DNA of 64,000 nt from Hysterangium stoloniferum (GCA_015178975.1 WHVD01000012.1:372001-436000), one strand, 5' to 3'; numbered from the stretch's first letter, positions 1-11,982 are shown. Made by a program: numbers and translations. The notes: a model not told the origin generated them from the sequence alone.

Positions 1-45
1 CTTTGTCAGGGCAAGTATGTTCCTCCAACACTGATATATGGGGGT

Positions 46-1898
46 CTAATTAGACTCTACCGACACGCGAGGGGAAGGTGTGGCGACCATGCAAAGGAAG
101 GAACGCGTGGCGAAATCTAAACGCTCAATGGAACTGATGGATGCGTCATTGGTCGAGCCGCGCATTACGTCACAATGTGGAAGAAGAGAAACGAGGATGG
201 GGATGGTATCGAGGCTGCGCACTGTGGTACATACAGGTTCGGGTTGGGAAGATCCAGCTATCAGCTTCATCGTCAACTCGATTATTATTTCGCCAGACGC
301 CAGGAGATACCAAATAGGACGCGTGTGCGTCAGAATCAGACTGGTAGGAAAGTTTCATAGGTGGATGTAAGACGGTGCAGGTAGGGAAATATTGTGAACG
401 TACCGAACGATGGGCCCAATGAACGAAGAAACGACATTCAGCTCGTTGATGTGATCGGTGAGAAGCGTGCTGTCGCTGAAGAAAGTTTGCAAGGAGCAAA
501 TACTCCCCCACAATAAATATGGTGTCTCCAAATCAAGATGAAGTGTCAATGAGGTTATATGTACGTTTATGTCGTCCAATATAACCCTCAATGCCGCTGC
601 AGCAAAATCTCGAAACCATGCATCTTGGTGGAGGCAACACACGAGAAGCCGTACAGGAGAGTCAAAATAAGATAGTCGCCGGTGTCTTTGTCTGTTATGC
701 TTTTGGTGGGAAAGATAAAATGATGTGAGGTCGCACGCACGTTTGTAACGAGAATTCAAAGTAATCTCTGATCGCCGACACCTCCTCTACAGATAGTTGG
801 CGCACGTGGCAGATCGTCTCCACGATATACGCAAGGCCGAAAATGAGTGTGGGATCATGATAACCGGCAATTTGTATGATAAATGTCGATGCAACCTCAT
901 CACAGTTGGTGTGCAGCGGTGACTTGACTAAAACGTTGTAAAGTGATGACGTAATCACAGTTGACGCGTCTCTAGCTGGCCAATAGACACCGGGGCAGAA
1001 ATAGAAGGCCGTAGACAAAGATAGCATAAGTTGGGAAGTATAGCCTTTGCGACTCTGCTATGCGAAATGAAGACGCATAGGAGTCATTCAAAATCCTGCT
1101 CGCTCTGCTCCGAATTTGAGGCGGGTATGTAGGTCTACGATTCAGACGGAAGTATTTCGAGTATATCCAATGATTGACACTGAGGTATCCCTACCTCACT
1201 AAATCAACACACTCTTGAATCAGTCTTCCTAATCTTGGCAGGGTGAGACGCTTGCGTAGAATCTTGCTCAAGGCACCGTCGTCGCGAGAAAGTGGACTTA
1301 TTGTTTGCCCGTATAATGTCAGCTTTGCCATCAGCAATGCTTTCTTTGCACTGTGGAGGATTTTCGTCCCGACCCTATCCAAACCGACTCCGCAGTAATA
1401 CCCGGGGCCAATTTCAATACTTGAAGATGTCACAAGACTCCGTGAGATCATTCCCCAGTCCTCGCCATGACTATGATAGGGGCTGAGGTTGCATGTCGTA
1501 TTGGTGGATATCTGAACAACAGTGGGTGGGTCTTGGTAGGTCGTTTCCCCTTGACACTGAAATATGCTGCATATGACACAGATCACCTAGAAATAGTATT
1601 TTACTTTACTCACCAACTCGCCAACCCAGACCTCTATATGGCTTGCAGATAGTTGTATGTGCTGCTCGTCATCAGGGGTCCGATAACATAAATCATGGCC
1701 GGGTTCGTTACAAACCCAGCGTTCTCGGAGCTTCTCCCTGAATATCTCTCTCATCCCCGTCTTAATGATCTGGTCCCGTTGCTCTGAACTCAATACACCT
1801 GGGGAAACCAAGGGGGGTAGCTCCTCAACGCCTTCAAGGTAGGTCTGAACCGTTGCTTCATCGTGATTCCCCAGAGTTGTCTCGTTGAAAGCAGACAT
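46..1898 (-). pseudogene. FAM-1: five-exon unknown family, one frameshift
   Basis: Function unknown; product not recognised. Exon 1 is 1898-1614 (starts MSAFNETTLG, contains CNEPGHDLCY), intron 1 is 1613-1557 (GTGAGT...CAG, 57 nt), exon 2 is 1556-1195 (GPGYYCGVGLDRVG), intron 2 is 1194-1135 (GTAGGG...TAG). Exon 3 starts at 1134, exon 4 lies at about 690-425 and exon 5 ends at the stop at 46-48 (tail RVSVESN). Relative to other copies a 2-nt deletion near 1050 shifts the exon 3 frame, the only lesion I see. The gene keeps the shared 5' flank upstream (1899-2714). The start is the first ATG, shared by all copies. It could still make a protein truncated in exon 3. Confidence 0.7.
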
Positions 1899-2714
1899 TT
1901 GTGCGTAGCAGTTGTACTTACAATAGAAGGGGGTGCCAGGCTTTTATGGTGCAGTCAGTCGGAGTGTTATATTGCCTCGTGGCTTCGCTTACACAGGATT
2001 CACAGCATGTCATCCCTGCCTTCGGAAGCGAATCCCCTCACCTTGACATATATAGGAACCAGTGATTTGGTTACCTTGCTACTTTCTTGCGCCTTCTGCT
2101 GAAGGCTCACACAGCATCTAATAATAGTTTTGACAATTGTCACCTCATAATATAGTATTCAAGGCGTTGTTGAGCGTCAGAGATGAAAGCAAAATGGCTT
2201 TTCTGATATTCGAGAAGTGCCATTGCCATGAATAATACAAATGCAGTCCAGAGCTATGCTCACCTGCTGCGGCTTTCAAGTTGGCAGTGTCAACCTGGAA
2301 CTTTTTCTGGTGAGAGTGCGCGCCGACTGTTTAATTTTATCAAAACTTTCACTGAGGAGAAGCCCAGAGCATGTGATGGTCTAGTCGGGTTAATGGTAAG
2401 CAACGTGATTTCTTCCTTCTCCCTTCCCATATCAATCAGCTTGAATTTTGTGCAGGGTCTGAGCCAGACAAAGAGTGACGTAAGTCCAAAGTTCTCATTG
2501 TAGATTTTAATGTGGTATATGAGGTCTGGCTTGGAAATATTTTGATTTTTGCGTGTCCATCAGAATTTGGATTAACAAATTGTACATATAATTGCGAATC
2601 ACGTCGAACTTACATACAGCAAGCTATACCATTACCTGGATGGCCGAATGGAATTGATTCTTTGCTTAAGGGATCATCGGTAGCCCCCAAGTATTGAGCA
2701 CACGTAGGCCCTTA
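1899..2714 (-). repeat. FAM 5'-flank repeat (promoter side of FAM-1)
   Basis: This stretch recurs upstream of most FAM copies in matching orientation (5997-6820 minus, 14771-15599 plus, 21722-22485 plus, 34514-34869 plus). Read toward the gene it ends in a TATA-like CATAAAA about 45-60 nt before the ATG. Short open frames in it differ between copies and are not supported as genes. Confidence 0.65.
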
Positions 2715-2717
2715 ATT

Positions 2718-3250
2718 GCAACACATCTACCAGCTGAATGTGGGTTTCTTCGCTCATTGTGTCCATCGTAATGTACGTTCACATTGTTTTACATTACAGC
2801 TCCGTCTTACATCTACCTATGAAACTGTCGTTACACGTCTGATTCCGATGGAAGCGACCCAAATACCCGTTCTTGCATTCTGTTGGATTTCGAGCATCAT
2901 CCAAGCTCAAGTTCCTTTATTCCCTTCCCCTATTGTTCCATTATTCCCCCTTTTTTTTACATCCCCATTGTCTTCCCCATATAGTATCCTATTGTTCTTA
3001 GGGTTTATATACGTAGCGACATGATAATATAGCTCCCTGCGTGATTGCGAGGGTCTTCTGCTACCTGAGTACGTGATAGAGACACGCGTATTTTAACACA
3101 TTCTTCCGAGATAATAATGGTGGTTACTCGGGCGCTGATAGCTGAATCTTCCGAGCCAGAATCTGCGTGTACCATAGTGTGCACCCTCGATATCATCGCG
3201 ATGCTCGTTTCCCTTCTTCCATATTGTGCGGCTCGAGCAATAACCAATCC
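2718..3250 (+). pseudogene. FAM exon 4-exon 5 fragment, split by a solo LTR
   Basis: Sequence like the end of FAM exon 4 (..LNVVSSFIGPIVR), intron 4 and the start of exon 5 (..SSEPE.. region) occurs here in the orientation opposite to FAM-1, whose 5' flank it adjoins. The same arrangement recurs at 6823-7110, 14540-14765 and 20460-20800. An LTR-like insertion occupies 2881-3098. Only a fragment; no start, no complete exon. Confidence 0.6.
2881..3098. mobile_element. Solo LTR with perfect 5-bp target duplication
   Basis: The 218-bp insertion starts TGTTGGATTT and ends TTTTAACA, and is flanked by CATTC at 2876-2880 and again at 3099-3103. The uninterrupted version of the locus (near 6975, ..TTGCATTCTGCCGAG..) has CATTC once. 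Inverted TGTT/AACA ends plus a 5-bp duplication are diagnostic of LTR-element integration followed by LTR-LTR recombination. The parent element was not identified. Confidence 0.85.
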
Positions 3251-5354
3251 ATCAGTTAAGTCCATCGGAGTTCGTATAAGCAAATTGTGCCTATAATTCA
3301 TAATCAGTCATAATTAAGTACAACTAGTCATATAATATAATTGTCTATCCTGTTGAGTGAACTGTTCGCACGAAGCTCACACTTTTCATCCATTGCTGTA
3401 GCCATTCGATTCGATTATGACAAGGTAGGTTAAGAATTGAGAAGCACTGTGAGTCCTTGCCAATGTTGAAATTGACATCTGGCGGTGTCTCCTTGGCTAG
3501 CACCATTTCGGCGACCAACTCACCAACATTGTGTTTTTCAAACGGTCTGGAAGCCTCATAATTCACTTCCAGGCGTTATATTCCGGAAGGCGGAGATGTA
3601 ATTCGAATCGTCGACGCACCAACACACCAGTGAAAGGTGTGGCAACTATGCATAGGAAACAGGTGGCGACAACTAACGTGCAAGAGGTCCGCGGATCTAG
3701 TCGATACCCCCTTTAATATTAGATTGAATCAAGTTGACTGTTTCGCGACTACTCGAAATGAAATCAGTCGAACATGACAATTGGCTAGTAAATCCGACGT
3801 GACTCCCGTCATGGTCAGTCCTCGCAATATATTCAACGGTGAGAACCTCGCAGCTTTAATCACAAGTGACTATCTTTGCCATTAAATTAGGTCAAATTGT
3901 GTAACTTCATAAAACTCTCAAATCCGCGTTCGGTTTGAAATGATTGTCGTTTATAAATAGGATGTCAGTCTAGCCACTGGTGGTGTCCGCAAGTGTATTC
4001 AAATGGCCATAAACGCGTGGAATGTAAGGTCGCGGTGTGACCTCACTCAATCGATGCAAACAGGACTAAGCTTTCTCTGTTCGAGTAGTAGCGTAAGGTG
4101 GAAAAATACAAGTGGAAGCTTCTTCTCTCTAGCTACATTTCCTGAGGATTAATATATCTTTCATAGAACAATGAGGTGTCCATTTCACAGACCCGGAGAA
4201 CAAAAGATATGCCGAAAACGGAAGAACAAAGGGAACCGGTCCTATCGAAGGACAAAGGGAATTCGTTCAGACAATAGAGACTTGATCGAAAAGGAACCGG
4301 TCCCGTCGAGGGACAAAAGGACAATAGAGGACTGATCCGTAATGTGCCTGTGGTAAGACGGCCAGGATTACATGGAACCTGCAACGCACGCGCCGAGGGT
4401 GAAACGTTACTGTATGCGCTCCTAATATCTTACGATCTCTACCAGCTTTGTTGTCAATTTTTGAATGAAGTAGAATTAGTTTAAGGAATTCGCCCAACAG
4501 TTCCTCACACGGTGTGAAGGTCGTCGGCTATAAGATCATGGAACGGGTCGATTGAACACTGGAGTGAAGGTAGCATGAGCCTGAACGACACATGCATTGA
4601 AATGGAGACCGGGGGGGGCCTTTCTCAGACCTTCAATAATATCTTAATTAAACAGGTGTTGTTCATTCGGAGGTTAGTTCAGGAATGACTAGTCCCCTCA
4701 AATGTATTTAACACACGTATGGGGACGGCTGCAAACCTCGCGGGGACAATACAAAGTGACTATATGCGTTCTTACATCTATGTAGACTCCATATCCTCCA
4801 TATCTATAGTAGGATTTTATACCGACTAGTAAATAGGGATCTCGCGAAAGTAGTGTGTCTAGCTGAACTAGCGGGCTCTCCCAGATGGCTCTAGACAATA
4901 TAGACGGCGTACTTACTGATATTCCAACTTTCTTGATGTACGGCTGACGCAGGATGTGAAGGCATAACAAGTATAGGTTTGACAGTATGGCCTGTTATTC
5001 TTAGCCTCATATGGTCAGGATTCTGCCACAAGTTAAACAAATCGGATATTACTCTAGGCACTGGTTGCCGTTCCCCGAAATGTATTAAACGCATGTATGG
5101 GGACAATTGCAGACCTTGTGGGGAGAATACAAAGTGACTATATGCGTTCTTACATCGGCTCAAATCATATAGCTTTATAACATCTGCAACCGGTTGCAAA
5201 GTGGGTTGAAGAAAGGACGGAGCTATTGGACTCTTCCTGGTTTGGTTGGGATGTGTCGGCATAATTGAGGAGAAATGATTCGGAAGTGTATCCAATTGAT
5301 GGTGCAAGATCTTTGCTCAGGGCAACTAAGTTCCGCCAACACTGATATAGGGAT
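3251..5354. repeat. FAM 3'-flank-type repeat, no supported gene
   Basis: Most of this interval matches sequence that follows FAM exon 5 in other copies (motifs near ACAAAGGTCTTGCACC, GAGCGCATA..GTCAC and TCTAGACTGGTGTTGAATA). Read in the minus direction it follows FAM-2. The part at about 4110-4400 differs: it resembles 25.5-25.6 kb and contains a 61-bp direct duplication (GGAACCGGTCC at 4232 and 4293). No open frame is conserved between copies, so none is called. Confidence 0.5.
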
Positions 5355-5996
5355 CTAATTAGACCCCACCGACACACGAGCGGCAGGTGTGGCGACGATG
5401 CAAAGAAAGGAACGCGCGGTGAAATCTAAACACCCAAGCCAGTAACCAATGAGTTGGTCATTGGCCGAGCCGCAGATTATGTCACAATGTGTGAGGAGAG
5501 AAACAAGCATGGGGACTCACTCAATACTGCACCTACAGTGCTGGGAAAAATACTACAAATATCAGAAAGATACAGGTAACATCATAGACTATGTAAGAGC
5601 TGTAATATCATACTCTAACAAGTGGGTGGGTCATGGTAGGTCATTTCTCCTTGACACTGAAATATGCTGCGTATGACACAGATCACCTAGAATAGCATTT
5701 TACTTTACTCACCAACTCGCCAACCCAGACCTCTATATGGCTTGCAGATAGTTGTATGTGCTGCTCGTCATCAGGGGTCCGATAACATAAATCATGGCCG
5801 GGTTCGTTACAAACCCAGCGTTCTCGGAGCTTCTCCCTGAATACCTCTCTCATCCCCGTCTTAATGATCTGGTCCCATTGCTCTGAACTCAATACACCTG
5901 GGAAACCAAGGGGGGTAGCTCCTCAATGCCTTCAAGGTGGGTCTGAACCGTTGCCTCATCGTGATTCCCCAGAGTTGTCTCATTGAAAGCAGACAT
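5355..5996 (-). pseudogene. FAM-2: exon 1 and exon 5 joined by an LTR fragment
   Basis: Exon 1 runs from the ATG at 5996 to the GTGAGT donor near 5711, with a 1-nt deletion in the codons for SPG (about residue 32). Intron 1 follows, then only the first 37 nt or so of exon 2 (to 5621). At 5620 the sequence switches to a copia LTR fragment (5515-5620), and at 5514 it resumes inside exon 5, which ends at the stop 5355-5357. Exons 3 and 4 and most of 2 are therefore missing. The gene cannot be functional. Confidence 0.75.
5515..5620 (-). mobile_element. Copia LTR 5'-end fragment
   Basis: 106 bp matching the first third of the copia LTR defined at 57159-57463, in reverse orientation, ending ..ACTCTAACA at 5620. 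The outer LTR end is intact and the inner side is broken at 5515, exactly where FAM-2 exons 2-4 are missing. A deletion between an inserted element and the gene would explain both. Confidence 0.8.
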
Positions 5997-6822
5997 TTGT
6001 GCGTAGCAGTCGTACTTACACTAGAAGGGGTGGCGGGTTTTTATGGTGCAGCCAGTCGGAGTGTTCTATTGACTTGTGGCTTTGCTTACACAGCATTCAC
6101 AGCATGTCATCCCTGCCTTCGGAAGCGAAATCCCCTCACCTTCTTTGAACTATCTAGGAACCAGTGGACTTGGTTACCTTGCTACTTTCTTATGCCTTCC
6201 GCTGAAGGCTCACACAGCATCTAATAATAGTTTTGACAATTCTCACCTCATAATATAGTATTTAGGGCGTTATTGAGCGTCAGAGTTGAAAGCAAAACAG
6301 CTTTTCTGATATTCGAGAAGTGACATTGCCAGAAATAATACAAATGCAGTCTAGAGCTATGCTCACCTGCTGCGGCTTTCAGGTTGGCATAGCGTCAACC
6401 TGGAACTTTTTCTGGAAGGACTGCGTGCTGCCTGTTTAATTTTATCAATCTTTTAATGAGGAGAAACCCAGCGCAAGTGATAGTCTAGTCGGGTTAATGG
6501 TAAGCAACGTGATTTCTTCCTTCACCCTTGCCATATCAATCGGCTTGAATTTTGTGCAACGTCTGAGGAAGACAAAGAGTGATGTAAGACCAAAGTTCTC
6601 ATTGTAGATTTTATTGAGGTACATAAGGGTCTGACTTGGAAATACTTTGATTTTTGCGTGTCCGTCAGAATTTGGATTGACAAATTGTACATATAACCGC
6701 GTATCACGTCATACCTACATACAGCAAGCTGTATTATTACCTGGATGGCCGAATGGAATTGATTCTTTGCTGAGGGAATCATAGATAGCCCCCAAGTATT
6801 GAACACACATAGGCCCTTAATT
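5997..6822 (-). repeat. FAM 5'-flank repeat (FAM-2)
   Basis: Same block as 1899-2714, about 95% alike by eye, including the TATA-like segment near the ATG. It contains no gene of its own that I can support. Confidence 0.6.
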
Positions 6823-7110
6823 GCAACACATCTACCAGCTGAATGTGGTGTCTTCGCTCATTAGGTCCATCGTAAGGTACGTTTACATTATTTTATCTTA
6901 TAGCACCATCTTACATCCACCTATGAAACTGTCGTACAGATCTGATTCTGATGGAAGCGAGTCCAAATTACCTCTCTTGCATTCTGCCGAGATAATAATG
7001 GTGGTTACTCCGGCGCTGATAGCTGGATCTTCCGAGCCACAATCTGGGTGTACTATAGTGTGCAGCCTCGGATACCATCGCCATGCCCAGTCCATCGGAG
7101 TTCGTACGAA
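6823..7110 (+). pseudogene. FAM exon 4-exon 5 fragment (uninterrupted version)
   Basis: End of exon 4, intron 4 (GTACGTTTAC.. to ..CAG) and part of exon 5, opposite in orientation to the FAM-2 gene next to it. It lacks the solo LTR found at the equivalent place in 2881-3098, so it provides the empty site for that insertion. Confidence 0.6.
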
Positions 7111-8046
7111 GAGATTGTGCCTATAACTCATAATCAGTCATAATTAAGTATAACTAGTCATATTATTGTCTATCCCACTGAGCGAACTGTTCGCACCAAG
7201 CTCACACTTTTCATCAATTGCTGTGGCCATTTGATTTGACAATGGCAAGGTAGATTAAGAATTGTGAAGCAGTATGAGTCCTTGTCCATGTTGAAATTGA
7301 CATCTGGCGGTGTCTCCTTGGCTAACACCATTACAGCGACCAACTTACCAACATTGTGTTCGATAAAACGGTCTGGAAGCCTCATAGTTATCTTCTAGGT
7401 GTTATATTCCGGAAAAAGGAGACGTAATTCGAATTGTCGGCACTACCAACACACCAGTGAAAGGTGTGGCGACTACGCATAGGAAGGAACATGTGACGGC
7501 AACTATCGTGCAAGAGGCCCACCGTTCTGGTCGATGCCCTCTTTAATATTAAATTGGATCAAGTTTCGCTACTCCTCGAAATAAAATCAGTCAAACATGT
7601 CAATTGGTGGAATGAACTCCAGTCAGCATAAATGCAAGGAGTAAAGGAAATGTCGGGATAGTGAGTAAAATATTGTTCACTGTTTTGGCCCGGCTTCCTG
7701 TTCCCAAAGAAATGACACGAGAATAACGGGGGGACCACCTTCTTTGATACGTCCTAGTGGTATTCGATTGACATTGTTACCGCTAGTATATACGATTGCG
7801 ATTTCGACGAGTAGTCCTCGGAATATATTCAACACCAGTCTAGACCACCTCACAGCGATCATTACTAGCGACCATGGTTGCTTTGAAATTGTGTCAAATT
7901 ATGTAGTTTCATACAATTCTTAAGTCCGCGTTCTATTTGAAATGATTGTCATTTATAAGTTGGATGTCAGTCTAGCCACGGGTGGAGCTCGCAAGTGCAT
8001 TCAATTCATGTAGGGCATCAACGGGTGCAACATGCAGAGCTCGCGC
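7111..8046. repeat. FAM-associated repeat, no supported gene
   Basis: Blocks shared with 3300-4040, 9400-9660 (reverse), 14100-14520 (reverse), 20040-20450 (reverse) and 28320-28770 (reverse). The open frames are short and broken at different places in different copies. Confidence 0.5.
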
Positions 8047-8179
8047 GCAGTCGCACCGCGATGTTCTTTTTTAATCTGTCTGTTCTGTAAAATTATTCAT
8101 TGGTAATCCGGCGAATTCCAGCTGTGCTCAAAACGGCCGATCGCCGTTCGTTGGTTCTCGGCAGGCAACGGCTCCTGCC
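8047..8179. repeat. 133-bp two-hairpin element, copy 1
   Basis: The same 133 bp occurs at 27173-27305 with only two substitutions by eye, while the sequence on either side differs. It contains two perfect 6-bp stems near its right end: AACGGC/GCCGTT with a 5-nt loop and GGCAGG/CCTGCC with an 8-nt loop. The right edge coincides with the second stem. It could be a small non-autonomous element or a structured RNA. No family recognised. Confidence 0.55.
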
Positions 8180-9770
8180 TTTGAGCATATGTAAGAACAC
8201 ACTTAGTCATTTTGTATTATTGCCACCAGCTCTGCAGTTGTCCCCATAAATGTATTGAACACATTAAGCTTTGCCTAGACTAAATCCGAATCATGAACGA
8301 TGCTTGTTTTAAATTAAGATATCACTAGATGTCTGAAAATGCCCTCCCTTGTTGCCAGTCGATCTATTTCTCATTCAGGCTCATCATACCTTGAGGCGAG
8401 TGTTCAATCGACAAGATCCATGATCTTAAAACCGAGGGCCTTCATACAGTGTGAGTCACTGTGTTGGGTGAATTATTTAAACCAATCCTCTTCCATTGAA
8501 AACTTCACAATACAGCTGCATAGGTAGAGCAAATATGAGAGCGCATACAGTCACTTTTCACCACCGCCACAAGCTCTGCATGTTCCACACGTTGATGCCA
8601 TACATGCATTGAACACACTTGTGGGCACCACCCGTGGCTAGACTGACATAATAGTTATAAATTACAATCATTTCAAATAGAAACATGGACTTAGGAGTCG
8701 TATGAAGTGACATAATTTGACACAATTTCAAGCAGCCATGGTCAGTTGTAATAATCGCTGTGAGATTTTCTAGACTGGTGTAGAATATATATTCCGAGGA
8801 CTACTCGCTGAAATCACATCGCATATATACTAGGACGTATCAAAGAAGGTGGTCCGCCTCGCTATTCTCCTGCCATTTGTTTGGGAGAACAGGAAGCCGG
8901 GCCAACCCAGTGGACAACTCCATGATCAAGACACCGACACTTCTTCACATGTCGCGATATTTCACGTTGGATACGAGAAACGTAGTTCGTGGTCATTTCA
9001 GGTGGAATAACATATCAACTAAGAGCTGAAGACCATCCATGGCCCGCCGCATGGAGCAGGCAATCCACGAGAAATCTCATTTACTGTGTTTCAATGTTTC
9101 GCTTGCTAGCGTCACACTACACACCACGAATTTATTTATTTACTATCCCGACATTTCCTTTACTCCTTGCATTTATGCTGACTGGGGTACATTCCGCCAA
9201 TTGTCATGTTCGACTGATTTTATGTCGAGTAGTAGCAAAACAGGTACTTGATTAACGCCAATATTAAAGAGGGCATCGAGGGCCTCTTGCACGTTAATTG
9301 TCGTCACTCGTTCCTTCCTGTGCATAGTCACCACACCTTTCACTGGTGAATTGGTAGTGTCGATGATTCGAACTAGGTCTCCGTTTTCCGGAATGTAAAG
9401 CATGGAAGAAAACTATGAGGCTTCTAGGCCGTGTCATCAAACACAATGTTGGTGAGTTGGTGCCGGAATGCTGTTAGCCAAGGAGACACCGCCAGATGTT
9501 AATTTCAACATTGGCAAGGACTCACAGTGCTTCACAATTCTTAATCTACCTTGCCATCGTCCAATCGAATGGCCACAGAAATTGATGACGAGTGTGAGAT
9601 TGGGGCGAACGGTTCACTCCGCAGGATAGACAATAATATGACTAGTTGTACTTAATTATGACTGATTATGAATTATAGGCACAATTTCTTCATGAAAACT
9701 GCGTTTGACTTCTCTCTCAAATTATCAAACTTGGTTTCTTCTCATTGAAAGTCTTGAGATAGAATTCAAC
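8180..9770. repeat. FAM 3'-flank-type repeat
   Basis: Direct-repeat material shared with 13.1-14.5 kb, 19.0-20.4 kb and 36.8-37.9 kb. From 8735 it is also part of a longer segmental duplication with 28076 onward. No supported gene. Confidence 0.5.
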
Positions 9771-10110
9771 ATGAAGCCCATAAATACGCTAGCTGTAACA
9801 GGCACTGAAGCAGCAAACCACTCAGCGTCACTCTGGATAGCATCCACTCCATTTATGATATCCCAGAATGTAACCTCTCAAATGACAGAAAAGAGATTGG
9901 AAAAGATGGAAGGCCCTGACATCTGGTACTCAAGAATTTTGCAATTACTACATTATGCAACGATGAAATAATTAGGGTTACTCTGCCCCTCATATCTGGA
10001 TCTCTCACCCCCAGACCCACGCCGCAGTGTGCACCTTCGAAGCTATCACCATTCTCGGTCTCTCATTATACATTGGGATGCAGTCCGTGCCTTAATCAAC
10101 GAAGGATCCA
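9771..10110 (+). pseudogene. Diverged FAM exon-5-like remnant
   Basis: A 66-codon open stretch (9771-9971, begins MKPINTLAVTG, ends LLHYATMK) is conserved at 28853-29053. Just downstream, in another frame, a reading of the form IIRVTLLLISGSL..TYTTVSSFKAI aligns with FAM exon 5 (IIELTLKLIAGSS..CTTVRSLDTI). I infer a diverged second FAM subfamily of which only the 3' end remains here. No complete gene. Confidence 0.45.
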
Positions 10111-10129
10111 TGATTGACGATGAAGGTCT

Positions 10130-10339
10130 TGTTACGTTTTCGTGGTGCTGTTCCTAGACCGTATAACTTTCCATTTGTCTGAGTGAGGTGACAGTACTCG
10201 TTGTAAACAGATAAGGACTAAACAAATATAAATAAACCTTATATGTATAACCCAAAATACGCGGTGAACTCCCAACCGCAGCGACCCAAGCCCTAATGCT
10301 CGTGATCCCTCGCTAACCCAAATCCCAGAAAGGTCAACA
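10130..10339 (+). mobile_element. Solo LTR with perfect 5-bp target duplication
   Basis: 210-bp insertion, TGTTACGTTT...GGTCAACA, flanked by GGTCT at 10125-10129 and 10340-10344. The empty site is at about 29213 in the duplicated segment. A truncated copy of the same LTR lies at 39600-39727 directly in front of FAM-11. The strand is set to match the orientation of that copy. Confidence 0.88.
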
Positions 10340-10344
10340 GGTCT

Positions 10345-10981
10345 AGTTATCACCGCCAATTCCCCTATATAAGACTAACTGTAAGTAAGTGTTTCCTGAC
10401 AGGGGATTGTAGTTAGAATCTGTTAATACACACCTGGATGGATTCGTCACAATCAAAGATGTGGCGAGGGCGAATAAAGAAATCAGGTTGCTTACCATTT
10501 GCGCGACTAGGCCATCACTTATCCTGTGTTCCTCCTTGGTAAAAGTCTATAAAATGAAACAGGAAGTGTGCAATCTGTCCGGACAACGCCTGAGGCAGGC
10601 AGCGCCAACTTGAAGGTAGCAACCGGTGCGCATCGCTCTGGACTGCATTGATATTATACATGGCAATGTCACTTCTCGATATCAGAAAAGCGGTTTTGCT
10701 TTCAACTCTGACACTCAAGAAATACTATACTATGAAGTGACAATGGACTAAACTTTTATTAGATACTGTGTGAGCCTTCAGTGGAACGAGAGAGTAGCAA
10801 GGTATCCTCGTTCCACTGGAGCATATAAGGTTCAAGGAAGGTGAGGGAACCTTGTGTGCGAAGGCAGGAATGAAACACTGTGTATCCGGTGTGAGCACGG
10901 CCGTGAGGCTGTACCTTGGTGGAATTAACTCTCCAAGTGATGGCGGCATAAAAGCGAGGTACCCCCTTCTGGTGTAAACCA
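10345..10981 (+). repeat. Type-B FAM 5' flank
   Basis: Upstream region of FAM-3, matched at 29214-29878 upstream of FAM-8 and more distantly at the other 5' flanks. Ends in a TATA-like CATAAAA before the ATG. Confidence 0.55.
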
Positions 10982-11800
10982 ATGTCTACTTCCAACGAGA
11001 CGACTCTGGGGTGTCACAATTCGGCAACGGCTGGGAGCTGCTTTGAAGACATTGAGGAGCTACCACCCTTAGTTTCCCCCGGTGTATTGAGCTCAGAGCA
11101 ACGGGACCAGATCATTAAGACGGGGATGAGAGAGATATTCAGGGAGAAGCTCCGAGAATGATGGGTTTGCAATGAACCCGACCATGATCTATGTTATCGG
11201 CCCCCTGATGACAAGCAGCACATACAACTTTCTGCAAGTCGTATAGAGGTCTGGGTTGACGAGTGGGTGAGTAAAGTAAAATGCTATATTCATGTGATAT
11301 GTGTCACATGCGGCACATTTCAGTGTCAAGGAGAAACGACCTACCATGATCCACCCACTTTTGTTCAGATATCCACCAATACGACATGCAACCTCAGCCC
11401 GTATCATAGTCATACCGAGGACTGGGGAATGATCTCACAGGGTCTTGTGACATCTTCAAGTATTGAAATTGGACCCAGGTATTACTGTGGAGTCGGTTTG
11501 GAAAGGGTTGGGATCAAAGTCCTTCACATTGCAAAGAAAGCTTCGGTGATCGCAAAGCTGACAATATACGGGCAAATAATGAGTCAGTTGTCTCAAGACA
11601 ATGGTGCCTTGACCAAGATTCTACACAAGCATCTCACCCTGCCAAGATTGGGAAGACTAGTTCAAGAGACTGTTGATTTAATGAGGTAGGGATACCTCAG
11701 CGTCAGCCATTGGATACACTCGAAACACTTATATCTGAGTTGTAGACCTACATACCCACCTCAAATTCGGAGAAGAGTGAGCAGAGTTTTAAATTATTTT

Positions 11801-11982
11801 TGTTAGAATTCAAGACCCATATTATGAGGGAGTCATGGATAAGTATAATCGACTAAGGTAACACTACAACGGGCAACTAGCTTATATACGCTGCGGGTCC
11901 AACCATCACCAGGCACCACCAGCGATATGACGGTGGAGTCGGGTGTCTATACCCGAGTGATCATGATGTATACATTCCAACA
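11801..11982. mobile_element. LTR-like insertion in FAM-3 exon 3
   Basis: 182 bp present only in FAM-3, starting TGTTAGAATTC and ending CATTCCAACA. The ends are inverted (TGTTRGAAT). Flanks are ATTTT on the left and ATTTC on the right, a possible 5-bp duplication with one mismatch. A short solo LTR is the simplest reading. Confidence 0.6.

Noticed and set aside
1292..1652. Plus-strand open frames opposite FAM-1 exons 1-2, and equivalents opposite all other copies
   Set aside because: They are reverse-strand shadows; the sense strand has splice-consistent frames and homology to the diverged copy, the antisense has neither.
9705..9971. Conserved frame MKPI..LLHYATMK as a stand-alone gene
   Set aside because: Only two copies in a recent segmental duplication; conservation is expected without selection. 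Kept as remnant.
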